The notes beneath the pieces were generated by a model, which saw nothing but the letters and a program-made list of their open reading frames with translations, made no database searches and was not told the origin of the DNA. A stretch of 19,655 bases of DNA from an uncultured Clostridium sp. (GTDB lineage: Bacteria; Bacillota; Clostridia; Lachnospirales; Lachnospiraceae), in assembly GCA_900540335.1 (NCBI GenBank), contig UQFC01000045.1, positions 1 through 19,655 on the forward strand, in the 5' to 3' direction. Below are positions 5,954-13,939 of the stretch, piece after piece (within the stretch, counting starts at the first letter, position 1; each line of letters starts with the position of its first letter). The translations under genes and the position numbers were made by a program.

Positions 5954-8620
5954 ATGAATTACGGAAAAAAAGCAACTGAAAAAAAAATAAAAGCTGCCGG
6001 TTCCCGCAGCAGAAAATACACAACCCGGGTTTTTCTTACCTTTTTTAAAACCTGTCTTGTTTTGTGTACCTTCTGCCTGATTGTAGCTGTCAGTATGGGG
6101 GCAGGCATGTTCATGGGAATTATTGACAGCGCACCGGAGCTGAATGTGGACAGCATTGTTCCAACCGGTTATGCCACGACGGTTTACGACAGCGCCGGAA
6201 ACCTGACAGATACCCTTGTCATGGCCGGTTCCAACCGTGAGGAAGCTACCTATGACGAACTTCCCCAGGATCTGATTGATGCCTTTGTTGCCATTGAGGA
6301 TTCCCGTTTCTGGACTCACAACGGCATTGATCTCCGCTCTATTTCCCGTGCGGCAGTCGGGGTGCTGACAGGTGAAAACAGAGGCGGCGGAAGTACCATT
6401 ACCCAGCAGCTGATTAAAAACAACGTCTTTAACGGCGGTATGGAAACCAGCTTTGGTGCCAAGCTGGAGCGAAAGATTCAGGAGCAGTATCTGGCCGTCC
6501 AGCTGACCAAGTCCATGGATCGGACCCTGATTATTACCAACTATTTAAATACCATTAACCTTGGAAAAAATGCTCTGGGCGTAAAGGTTGCCGCCCGGCG
6601 GTATTTTAATAAAGAAGTATCTGATCTGACACTGTCTGAGTGTGCTGTTATCGCCGGTATTACTCAGAACCCTTCCAAGTACAACCCCATAAGCGGTCAG
6701 GAAGCCAATGCGGAAAAACGCAAAACCATTCTCGAGTACATGTTTGATCAGGGAATGATTACCAAGGAAGAACAGGAAGAGGCTCTGGCTGACGACGTTT
6801 ATTCCAGAATCCAGACGGTTGATACCACCTACAAGGCCTCCTCCACTCCTTACAGCTACTTTACAGATGAGCTGACCCAGCAGGTAAAGGAGACTCTGAT
6901 GGAAAAGCTGGGCTACACCGAAACCCAGGCCCATAATCTTCTTTACAGCGGCGGTCTGCAGATTTATACCACCCAGGATCCGGAGATTCAGAAAATTGTG
7001 GACGAAGAGGTCAACAATCCGGACAACTACACTGCCAAACGGTATTCCGCAGAATACCGGCTCTCTGTCACCCATGGAGACGGTACCACAGAGCATTACT
7101 CGGAAAAGGATATACAGAGCTGGCATAAAAATGTTCTGGGCGATTCTCATGACGGGCTTTATGACAGCGAGGAAGAGGTACAGGCTGACGTAGACAGCTA
7201 CAAGGCATGGCTTCTCAAGGAAAACGATACCATCATCGGAGAATCTTTGACGAAAATTCTTCAGCCCCAGGTTTCCTTTGTCCTCATGGATCAGAAAACC
7301 GGGTATGTAAAAGCAATCAGCGGCGGCCGTGGTGCAAAAACAGCAAACCTGACGCTGAACCGCGCCACCAATACCCCCAGACAGCCCGGCTCCACCTTTA
7401 AGGTGATCAGTGCCTTTGCGCCTGCTCTGGACACCTGCGGCGCAACTCTGGGAACCGTATATTACGATTCCATTTACAGTGTGGGAAATAAAACCTTCAA
7501 CAACTGGTACGGACAGAAATATACCGGATATTCCAGTATCCGGGACGGAATTATTTATTCCATGAATATTGTCGCTGTACGCTGTCTGATGGAGACAGTC
7601 AGCCCGCAGCTGGGCCTGGAGTACGCGGAAAACTTCGGTATTACGACACTGACCTCCCAGGATCTGGGCGCCTCCCAGGCTCTTGGCGGCCTGACCCACG
7701 GCACCACCAATCTGGAGCTGACTTCTGCCTATGCAGCCATTGCCAACGAGGGAATTTATACCAGGCCTGTATTTTTCACCAAGATTCTGGATCATGACGG
7801 TAAAATCCTGATTAACAATGAGCCGGAAACCCACCGGGTACTGAAGGATTCCACTGCCTTCCTTCTGACGGATGCTATGGCCGGATCCATGGAAACCAAC
7901 CGCAAATTCGGCAGTTCCATCAATTCCACCAGCGCCAGAGCCAATATTCCCGGTATGTCCAATGCAGGAAAAAGCGGAACCACTTCAAAGAATAACGATA
8001 TCTGGTTTGTGGGCTATACCCCCTACTATACAGCAGGAATCTGGGCAGGCTGTGACAACAACCAGAAGCTGACAGCCCAAAACGGCGGAACATCCTTCCA
8101 CAAAAATATCTGGCGGAATATTATGACAAGAGTTCATGAGAATTTAACCGATACAGGATTTCCTGTGCCTGACAGTATAGAAACTGCCCAGATCTGCCGC
8201 AAATCCGGTAAACTGGCTATTCCGGGTGTCTGCTCAGAGGATCCCCGCGGCAATGCCGTTTATACCGAGTATTTTGCAAAAGGCACGGTTCCTTCTGAAA
8301 TGTGCAATACTCATGTACGCGCTACGGTCTGCGCGGAAACCGGCCTGCTGCCGGGAGACAGCTGCCCGCGTACCTCACTCATCCGGATTGCGCTTCCGGC
8401 AGATGCAAACGGAACAACTGACGATTCGCCCTATGCCCTGCCAACAGAGCAGTGTCCGGGCCACATCTCCATTCCCCTTCCCCTGTCTCCCGACGGCTCA
8501 GGCTCCGAGTTCCAGGGACCAGGCGGCAGTCTGGGACCTGTCGGTCCCGGATATGTCAATGGAGGAAGCACCGCATCCTCACCTACCGGCGGCGTTTCAA
8601 GAGGCCCCGGACTTGACTGA
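5954..8620 (+). CDS. Class A penicillin-binding protein (glycosyltransferase/transpeptidase, PBP1a type)
   Basis: A bifunctional peptidoglycan synthase: it polymerises lipid II and cross-links stem peptides outside the membrane. A basic cytoplasmic N-terminus (1-25) precedes one membrane anchor (about 27-56). The GT51 domain follows with EDSRFWTHNG (catalytic Glu115), GGSTITQQ (about 145-152) and RKIQEQYLA (about 173-181). The transpeptidase domain has SxxK (S480-K483 in GSTFK), SxN (S536-M-N538) and KSGTT (673-677). The region after the domain holds six cysteines (748, 760, 784, 793, 804, 834) and ends in a Gly/Pro/Ser-rich tail (about 845-888). The 888-residue length is on the long side because of this tail. 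The start follows AAAGGAGG. A consensus promoter lies upstream and a strong terminator downstream, so it is monocistronic. Catalytic roles are assigned from conserved motifs. Confidence 0.96.
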   Translation: MNYGKKATEKKIKAAGSRSRKYTTRVFLTFFKTCLVLCTFCLIVAVSMGAGMFMGIIDSAPELNVDSIVPTGYATTVYDSAGNLTDTLVMAGSNREEATYDELPQDLIDAFVAIEDSRFWTHNGIDLRSISRAAVGVLTGENRGGGSTITQQLIKNNVFNGGMETSFGAKLERKIQEQYLAVQLTKSMDRTLIITNYLNTINLGKNALGVKVAARRYFNKEVSDLTLSECAVIAGITQNPSKYNPISGQEANAEKRKTILEYMFDQGMITKEEQEEALADDVYSRIQTVDTTYKASSTPYSYFTDELTQQVKETLMEKLGYTETQAHNLLYSGGLQIYTTQDPEIQKIVDEEVNNPDNYTAKRYSAEYRLSVTHGDGTTEHYSEKDIQSWHKNVLGDSHDGLYDSEEEVQADVDSYKAWLLKENDTIIGESLTKILQPQVSFVLMDQKTGYVKAISGGRGAKTANLTLNRATNTPRQPGSTFKVISAFAPALDTCGATLGTVYYDSIYSVGNKTFNNWYGQKYTGYSSIRDGIIYSMNIVAVRCLMETVSPQLGLEYAENFGITTLTSQDLGASQALGGLTHGTTNLELTSAYAAIANEGIYTRPVFFTKILDHDGKILINNEPETHRVLKDSTAFLLTDAMAGSMETNRKFGSSINSTSARANIPGMSNAGKSGTTSKNNDIWFVGYTPYYTAGIWAGCDNNQKLTAQNGGTSFHKNIWRNIMTRVHENLTDTGFPVPDSIETAQICRKSGKLAIPGVCSEDPRGNAVYTEYFAKGTVPSEMCNTHVRATVCAETGLLPGDSCPRTSLIRIALPADANGTTDDSPYALPTEQCPGHISIPLPLSPDGSGSEFQGPGGSLGPVGPGYVNGGSTASSPTGGVSRGPGLD

Positions 8621-8703
8621 GTGTCTGCGGTCTTTGCTCTGTAAGATTTTTTCTTGTCAGAAAGCTTCAGAATAAAAGAATTGATCGATGTTCAGAAATC
8701 ATA

Positions 8704-8747
8704 CCTGCAGCAGGAATGAAAATAAATTCCTGCTGCAGGCTTTTTTT
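8704..8747 (+). terminator. Intrinsic terminator after the PBP gene
   Basis: CCTGCAGCAGGAA (8704-8716) pairs perfectly with TTCCTGCTGCAGG (8727-8739) over a 10-nt loop, followed by C and seven T. The minus strand lacks a U run after the stem, so it should not serve the converging adenine deaminase gene well. Confidence 0.95.
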
Positions 8748-8778
8748 CTTTTCCAGAATATGAAAAAAGGAACCACTA

Positions 8779-10527
8779 TCAGAAAACAGCCTTTACCACG
8801 GCCTGGGCATCGGCATCGATGACCCCGAAGGTATTCAGTCTCAATTTCGGAATTACAGGAAGACTGACAAAGGCCAGAGTCATAAAGGCATCAATCGTAT
8901 CCGGTATTCCCATCGCCTTCAGCTGCTCCTTCATCTCCTGCAGTTCCTGCTCTACTGTCTCTGCCGGCGCATCTGTCATCAGGCCTCCTATGGGAAGGGG
9001 AAGCGCCTTCTGCACCTTTCCGTCCACTGCGATTGCCAGTCCGCCTCTGTTTTCTCTCACGCAGTTTCCTGCAAGAATCATATCTGCATCATTTGTTCCA
9101 ACCACAATCAGATTATGGGAATCATGGGCAATGCTGGAGGCCACAGCTCCCTTTTTCAGTCCATACCCGTGTAAAAATCCAAGTCCCACATGTCCGGTTT
9201 CATGATGGCGCTCAAATACAGCCATTTTTACAATATCCCGTTCCAAATCCACTCCGGGCGCATATCCTTCCTGTTCCTTCCAGGGGACGATCTTTTCTTC
9301 TGTCAGAAGTTCATTGTCCTGCAGACAAATCACCCTCTGCTGTTCTCCCGTTTCCTTCAATTCCAGATCGGAAATCCGGATTTCAGGCATGTGGAAGGAA
9401 TCGTATACCCGCTTTTCTGTTTCCGGAAGAAGCCGGGGCCGTTCCGGCTTTTCTCCAAGAAATCTTCCGTCTTTTGCCGTCAGACGTCCATCCTTATATA
9501 CCTGTTCAACCTGGAAGGTCTTCAGATCCGAAAGAACCGCCAGATCCGCCCGGTATCCGGGAGCAATCGCTCCTCTGTCTTTTAATCCAAAATACCGTGC
9601 CGCATTGTAGCTTCCCATGCGAATGGCAAGAATGGGATCTGCCCCCTGTTCCACCGCCTTTTTGATAATGTAATCAATATGTCCCAGACGAATCAAGTCC
9701 CCCGGATGCTTATCATCCGTCACCAGAAGTCCCCTCTCGCAGTAAGGATACTGAAACATCGGCATCAGAGCATTGAGATTCCGGGCTGCCGTACCTTCCC
9801 GGACCATAATCCACTGGCCGCGGCTAAGCTTCTCCCTGGCCTCCTCCCACTGAGAACACTCGTGGTCGGAAACCACTCCAGCTGTCACATAGGCATTCAG
9901 CTCCTTTCCGGAAAGAAACGGCGCATGTCCGTCTGCCAGACGCCCGTTCTCCTGCGCATCAGCCAGCTTGTCTAAAATGGACGCATCAGCCTGTATGGTT
10001 CCAAAAGCATTCATCAGCTCTGCCAGACCAAGAACTTCTTTTCTCTCATAAAAAGGCCGAAGTTCCCGGGCCCCCAGCACTGCCCCGGATTCATCCAGCC
10101 CTGTTGCCGGAACGCAGGACGGAAGCATAAAATAAACATCCAGATCCAGCAGTTCTGCATATTTCATCATATATTCAATTCCTGCTGTACCTGCCACGTT
10201 GGCAATTTCATGGGGATCCGTAACAACAGCCGTTGTACCATGAGGCATAACCGCCTGCTGAAAATCTGCGGGAGAAACCATCGAACTTTCTAAATGGATA
10301 TGCCCGTCAATAAAACCGGGGCAGACCGTTTTACCCCTCAGATCTACCTCCCGTTCCCCTTCGTACTGCCCAATACCTGCAATATATCCCCCCTCTATGG
10401 CAATATCTGCCGTTTCCAGTTCACAGGTAAATACATTTACAATAGAAGCATTCTTCAGCACCAGCTCCGCCTTTTTTGTTCCGGATGCAGCCTGGATTCT
10501 CTGTCTCAGCATCTGATTCTTATCCAT
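8779..10527 (-). CDS. ade: Adenine deaminase
   Basis: Deaminates adenine to hypoxanthine and ammonia in purine salvage. The 582-residue length is usual. The metal-dependent amidohydrolase core shows GFIDGHIHLESS (His76, His78 as metal ligands), VVTDPHEIANV (about 101-111), GHAPFLSGKELNAY and a TDDKHPGDL segment. The C-terminal part (about 420-582), with GFLHGYGLKKGAVASSIAHD and NCVRENRGGLAI, is typical of Ade and absent from most other amidohydrolases. The start ATG follows AAGGAGG. A good promoter lies at 10614-10642. The 80-nt AT-rich leader shows no purine riboswitch. It converges with the PBP gene and diverges from the AraC-GNAT gene. Confident call. Confidence 0.96.
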   Translation of the reverse strand: MDKNQMLRQRIQAASGTKKAELVLKNASIVNVFTCELETADIAIEGGYIAGIGQYEGEREVDLRGKTVCPGFIDGHIHLESSMVSPADFQQAVMPHGTTAVVTDPHEIANVAGTAGIEYMMKYAELLDLDVYFMLPSCVPATGLDESGAVLGARELRPFYERKEVLGLAELMNAFGTIQADASILDKLADAQENGRLADGHAPFLSGKELNAYVTAGVVSDHECSQWEEAREKLSRGQWIMVREGTAARNLNALMPMFQYPYCERGLLVTDDKHPGDLIRLGHIDYIIKKAVEQGADPILAIRMGSYNAARYFGLKDRGAIAPGYRADLAVLSDLKTFQVEQVYKDGRLTAKDGRFLGEKPERPRLLPETEKRVYDSFHMPEIRISDLELKETGEQQRVICLQDNELLTEEKIVPWKEQEGYAPGVDLERDIVKMAVFERHHETGHVGLGFLHGYGLKKGAVASSIAHDSHNLIVVGTNDADMILAGNCVRENRGGLAIAVDGKVQKALPLPIGGLMTDAPAETVEQELQEMKEQLKAMGIPDTIDAFMTLAFVSLPVIPKLRLNTFGVIDADAQAVVKAVF

Positions 10528-10613
10528 GTATCTCTTTCCTCCTTCTGTTATTTTCTAACTATTTTTTATGTATATTTTATTTTTTTGATTTTTTCCCGAT
10601 AGTATTTTCTATT

Positions 10614-10642
10614 ATCATAATATAAACTTATTTAATAGTCAA
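10614..10642 (-). promoter_or_regulatory. ade promoter
   Basis: Minus-strand -35 TTGACT (10642-10637), 17-bp spacer, -10 TATGAT (10619-10614), in AT-rich DNA. The transcript starts near 10607, about 80 nt before the ade ATG. Confidence 0.75.
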
Positions 10643-10705
10643 TCAAAGACTTTTCTTCGCAAGAATAATGAAAACAAAAAGAATGTCTTCTGATATGATA
10701 TTTTC

Positions 10706-10714
10706 TGGTATTAT
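10706..10714 (+). promoter_or_regulatory. Extended -10 promoter of the AraC-GNAT/MFS pair
   Basis: TGG followed by TATTAT (10709-10714) makes an extended -10 element. No good -35 is seen, which suggests a weak or activator-dependent promoter. The transcript would begin near 10721, only about 15 nt before the ATG, just covering the AGGAGG. Confidence 0.45.
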
Positions 10715-10735
10715 ATTTGATACAGGAGGAAATCA

Positions 10736-11608
10736 ATGGAAAACAAAACTGTCATAAATATAGAAATGGTAATTGAATACATTGAACATCATCTGGACGG
10801 CAAACTGGATCTGGAAACCATTGCTCTGGATTCCCATTATTCTAAATATCACCTTCACCGCATGTTTACATCCACAACAGGAATGACGATTCACGATTAT
10901 GTGCAGCGCCGTCAGCTGACCGAAGCCGCAAAGCTTTTAGTCTTTTCCCGGAAATCCATTCTGGAAGTCGCGCTTATATGCGGATATGAAAGCCAGCAGT
11001 CCTTTTCTTCGGCTTTTAAGTCCATGTACAAAATCACACCTGCGGAATACCGGAATCATCAGGAATTTTATCCCCTGCAGCTGCGGTTTACTCTGTGCCG
11101 TGACACAAAATCAAAAGAATTTACCCGGGACGATATCTGCCTTGCTGAACAAGGTGATATTCCTGCCTGGATGGAGCTGATGCGCCTTGTCATCGACGGA
11201 TATCCTGTTATGAATGAAGATGACTATCAAAAAGAAATAACAAAATGCATCCGGGAAAAACGAGGACTCGTTTTAAAGCAGAACCAGATACTGATTGGAG
11301 CCATGGCATACTCCACCTCCCCCTGCTCCATTGACTTTTTGGGAATTCATCCTCAATATCGAAACCGGGGACTGCAAAAACTGTTTTTAGATATGCTTTT
11401 AAACGAACTTCTTCCGGGACAGGAAGTTGCCATGACCACCTACCGGGAAGGAGATAAAGCTGATACGGGATATCGCAGTCTGCTGAAGCAGCTGGGCTTT
11501 GCGGAAAGAGAGCTGCTGATCGAATTCGGTTATCCCACACAGCGTTTTGTATACTCACCGGAACCGCAGAAGGAGGACTCCCATGACAAGAAAAGAATCT
11601 CAGAATAA
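10736..11608 (+). CDS. AraC-type HTH regulator fused to a GNAT acetyltransferase domain
   Basis: A 290-residue two-domain protein. Residues about 8-107 form the double helix-turn-helix of AraC/XylS regulators, with LETIALDSHYSKYHLHRMF in the first and ILEVALICGYESQQSFSSAF in the second. This domain comes first, unlike most AraC proteins where it is C-terminal. Residues about 132-275 look like a GNAT fold, with IDFLGIHPQYRNRGLQKLFL as motif A. The usual R-x-x-G-x-G/A has Gln at the last position, so catalysis is uncertain and the domain may only bind a ligand. The start follows ACAGGAGG at ideal spacing. The last 26 bp overlap the start of the MFS exporter, so the pair is probably translationally coupled. 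It may control the exporter in response to a small molecule that the GNAT domain binds or acetylates; this is inference. Confidence 0.88.
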   Translation: MENKTVINIEMVIEYIEHHLDGKLDLETIALDSHYSKYHLHRMFTSTTGMTIHDYVQRRQLTEAAKLLVFSRKSILEVALICGYESQQSFSSAFKSMYKITPAEYRNHQEFYPLQLRFTLCRDTKSKEFTRDDICLAEQGDIPAWMELMRLVIDGYPVMNEDDYQKEITKCIREKRGLVLKQNQILIGAMAYSTSPCSIDFLGIHPQYRNRGLQKLFLDMLLNELLPGQEVAMTTYREGDKADTGYRSLLKQLGFAERELLIEFGYPTQRFVYSPEPQKEDSHDKKRISE

Positions 11609-12803
11609 CTGGAAAAAACGGATTCTGTTATTTTTTATCAGTCAGTCCATTACCCTCTTTGGTTCTCAGCTGGTACAAATGGCTGTTCTCTGGTATATCA
11701 CTCTTCAGACTGACTGCGGAGGGTGGATTGCTGCTTTCTCCGTTTTTTCCTATCTCCCGCAGTTTTTCATTTCCTTTATCGGAGGAGCTCTGGCAGATCG
11801 GAAAAGCAAAAAACACCTGATTCTTCTCTCTGACGGACTGATTGCCGCAGTTACCCTTGTTATGGTACTCCTCATGCCCCGCCTCTCGTCAGAGCCTTTT
11901 TTTCCTGCCGCTCTGCTTCTGATGTCTTTTCTCCGGGCTGCAGGCGCCGGTATTCAGACTCCGGCTGTCCAGGCTGCGGCAGCGCAGCTTGTCCCGGAGG
12001 AACACCGAATGCAGTACAATGGCATTTTTTCTGCCATGCAGTCATTCGTCCAGTTTACGGCACCGGCAGCGGCGGCTTTGATTTTAACCGCGCATTCTCT
12101 TCAGACAACGCTCATGGCTGATGTATTTACGGCCATCCTTGGGATGGGGATCTTGTGTTCTCTCTCCATTCCCAGAAAGAACAAGCACCGGACTCCCTCC
12201 TCTCCCCTGTCCGAAATCAGCAGCGGTATCCGCTATGCCTGCTCCTCCGGAAAAATCAGCAAAGCACTGCTGATTTACAGTCTCTTTCTTTTTTTCACCG
12301 TACCAGCCGGGTATCTGTCCGGTCTTCATGTAAGCCGGTTCTACGGAAATACCTACTGGTACCTGACTGCTGTGGAGCTTGCCGGCTTCGGCGGCATGAT
12401 GGCAGGCGGTCTTCTCCTCAGCTTCCGAAAACACAGTATCTGTCAGAAAAAAGTCCTGACATTCGGACTGGCTTTATTTGGAGCGATGGCGGCAGCCATG
12501 GGTCTTGTCCGCCATTTTCCCTTATATCTTAGCTTTATGGTTTTTTACGGAGTCGCCTTAACCATCGTGCAGACTGCCCTGACTACCCTGATACAGAAAA
12601 ATGCAGAGACATCCATGACAGGCCGCGTCTTCGGCCTTATGAACTCTCTCTATTCCGTCTGTTACCCGGCAGGCATGATGCTGTTTGGCGCATTGGCTGA
12701 TAACATCCCGCTCCAGTGGAGTATGATCCTTTCCGGCATCATACTCCTGATTCTTTCCTGTATTTCTCATTGGGACAAAAAGATGGACTCCGGCAGCTTC
12801 TGA
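11583..12803 (+). CDS. MFS exporter, MefA-like group
   Basis: A 406-residue polytopic membrane protein with about 12 predicted helices, of the MFS_3/MefA-like efflux group. The start of the chain (FFISQSITLFGSQLVQMAVL, about 17-36) and GGALADRKSKKH (about 67-78) are typical. The MTGRVFGLMNSLYS segment matches the second-half motif. The ATG at 11583 lies inside the end of the AraC-GNAT gene and follows AGAAGGAGG. An in-frame ATG 12 codons upstream has no such site. The pair forms an operon. The substrate is unknown. Relatives export macrolides or other drugs, but this sequence alone does not show resistance. It converges on the unknown membrane protein gene, leaving only 15 bp between the stop codons. 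Confidence 0.9.
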   Translation: MTRKESQNNWKKRILLFFISQSITLFGSQLVQMAVLWYITLQTDCGGWIAAFSVFSYLPQFFISFIGGALADRKSKKHLILLSDGLIAAVTLVMVLLMPRLSSEPFFPAALLLMSFLRAAGAGIQTPAVQAAAAQLVPEEHRMQYNGIFSAMQSFVQFTAPAAAALILTAHSLQTTLMADVFTAILGMGILCSLSIPRKNKHRTPSSPLSEISSGIRYACSSGKISKALLIYSLFLFFTVPAGYLSGLHVSRFYGNTYWYLTAVELAGFGGMMAGGLLLSFRKHSICQKKVLTFGLALFGAMAAAMGLVRHFPLYLSFMVFYGVALTIVQTALTTLIQKNAETSMTGRVFGLMNSLYSVCYPAGMMLFGALADNIPLQWSMILSGIILLILSCISHWDKKMDSGSF

Positions 12804-12820
12804 CCTCCTCATTCCATCTT
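12776..12820 (-). terminator. Possible terminator of the unknown membrane protein gene, inside the MFS 3' end
   Basis: On the minus strand AAGATGGA (12820-12813, starting at the stop codon) pairs with TCCATCTT (12787-12780), followed by a short U run. The 25-nt loop and the 8-bp AU-rich stem make it weak. On the plus strand the stem is followed by A, so it would not end the MFS transcript. Confidence 0.35.
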
Positions 12821-13757
12821 AAAAAATACCCGGCAGCCATTGTGCCGCCATAATTCCCACGCCAAAGGATGCTGCGTTTGCGATAAACGCGTATAAAACA
12901 GCCAGCCATTTCGGCTGACTGGTATTTCCCATTCTGCCAAGACGGCCGTAAAAGATCCCTGCTTCTATTGCAAACACAGCAATCTCCAAAAGCACATAAA
13001 ACAGAACAAAAGCCAACTGTCCCCCTTTGTAATTTATTATATTCAGCAGTACATTTAAAACAATCTGGGTGCCTCCATTGACTCCTGCCAGAAAGAGCAG
13101 CTGCTTTTTGTGCCTGTAGCCAAACAGCAGTGCAATAATCATCTCAATCAGAATGGTTAAAACAATACGCACCGCCAGTGAAATCAACTCCTGAGAATAG
13201 TCGTAGGAGCGGGAGGCTTCTAACCCCTCAGGAGTACCGTTTGCCTCCTCACACCGGACCTCGTTGATGTGAACCCCGTCCATATCCACCGTATAATAAG
13301 TATCAAACGCATATCGTTCATAAATACCGCTTACGGCAAAGGTCTGCGTTTCCGGATAATAAAGAAGGATCTTGAAGCTTTGCGGAGGATAATAAGTCCA
13401 TTCTATTTTCTTTGTTTCACTGACCTTCCAGCCTTCCTGCAGAAAATAATATCCGTCCTCATCCTGGTATTCTGCAAACACCTTCCATGTCTCATAATCA
13501 AAGGCTGCATAGGAATAACTTTTGTTCTCATTATGCTTTGCATGGTACTCTATCCCGTCCCATGCTGAGGCAGGGCCTGTTGACTTCGTTTTTGAAAGCA
13601 GAGTCCCATAGCAAAGCTCGTCTCCCATATTCTCGAAATGAATCCGGACAGACGGCTTAGGCCCCATATCCGCCCTGGCTGCTGAAGGAAAACCCACTGT
13701 TATTATGGCAGCACACAAAATAAGAAGAAAAACAGCCTGAAATCTTCGCATCTTCAT
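12819..13757 (-). CDS. Uncharacterised signal-peptide protein with four C-terminal membrane helices
   Basis: A 312-residue protein not recognised by function. A signal peptide spans residues 1-29, with likely cleavage after ARA. The mature protein begins DMGPKPSV, a segment I recall from other Lachnospiraceae membrane proteins without a known role. An extracytoplasmic domain (about 30-188) is rich in Tyr, Trp and charged residues and has SKTKSTGPASAWDG near 55-68. Four hydrophobic segments follow (about 191-213, 218-240, 246-270, 284-307). Helix 2 carries N227, T230, Q231 and N235, and helix 3 carries E258 and E265, an unusual set of polar membrane residues. The start follows GGAGGAGG. Upstream it faces the MarR-MATE operon, downstream the MFS gene. 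No convincing promoter was seen. A sensor or transport accessory role is possible but unproven. Confidence 0.8.
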   Translation of the reverse strand: MKMRRFQAVFLLILCAAIITVGFPSAARADMGPKPSVRIHFENMGDELCYGTLLSKTKSTGPASAWDGIEYHAKHNENKSYSYAAFDYETWKVFAEYQDEDGYYFLQEGWKVSETKKIEWTYYPPQSFKILLYYPETQTFAVSGIYERYAFDTYYTVDMDGVHINEVRCEEANGTPEGLEASRSYDYSQELISLAVRIVLTILIEMIIALLFGYRHKKQLLFLAGVNGGTQIVLNVLLNIINYKGGQLAFVLFYVLLEIAVFAIEAGIFYGRLGRMGNTSQPKWLAVLYAFIANAASFGVGIMAAQWLPGIF

Positions 13758-13878
13758 CTTAATTCCTCCTCCCCGCTACTCAACGTATTTTCTTTTTTTA
13801 TTTTATCATATCGCTCTTAACCTTTTCTCACCTTTTTCTTATATTTATATAACAAATTCTTCGATTTTGCAGCCATCC

Positions 13879-13907
13879 TTGACGCTCCTGTTTAATTAAG
13901 CTATAAT
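13879..13907 (+). promoter_or_regulatory. Promoter of the MarR-MATE operon
   Basis: -35 TTGACG (13879-13884), 17-bp spacer, -10 TATAAT (13902-13907). This is nearly consensus, so the operon should be strongly expressed unless repressed. The transcript starts near 13914. Confidence 0.88.
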
Positions 13908-13928
13908 AATTATTATTACTTAACTAAA
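13891..13928. promoter_or_regulatory. 38-bp imperfect palindrome, likely MarR operator
   Basis: A perfect 14-bp core ATAATAATTATTAT (13903-13916) sits at the exact centre of outer arms TTTAATTAAG (13891-13900) and CTTAACTAAA (13919-13928). Overall 16 of 19 pairs match, centred between 13909 and 13910. It covers the -10 box, the start point and the sequence up to the ribosome binding site. A dimeric MarR repressor bound here would block transcription. Confidence 0.75.
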
Positions 13929-13939
13929 TGGAGGGCCGT

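Noticed and set aside
6545..7834. 429-codon open frame on the minus strand opposite the PBP gene
   Set aside because: It lies entirely inside a well-supported gene with catalytic motifs, has no recognisable domain, and no ribosome binding site or promoter was apparent. It is a shadow frame.
8704..8747. Reading the PBP terminator as bidirectional for ade
   Set aside because: On the minus strand the stem is followed by TATGATTTCTG with no U run, so only the plus-strand role is supported.
10528..10613. Possible purine riboswitch before ade
   Set aside because: The leader is only about 80 nt, extremely AT-rich, and shows neither the conserved purine junction nor a terminator hairpin.
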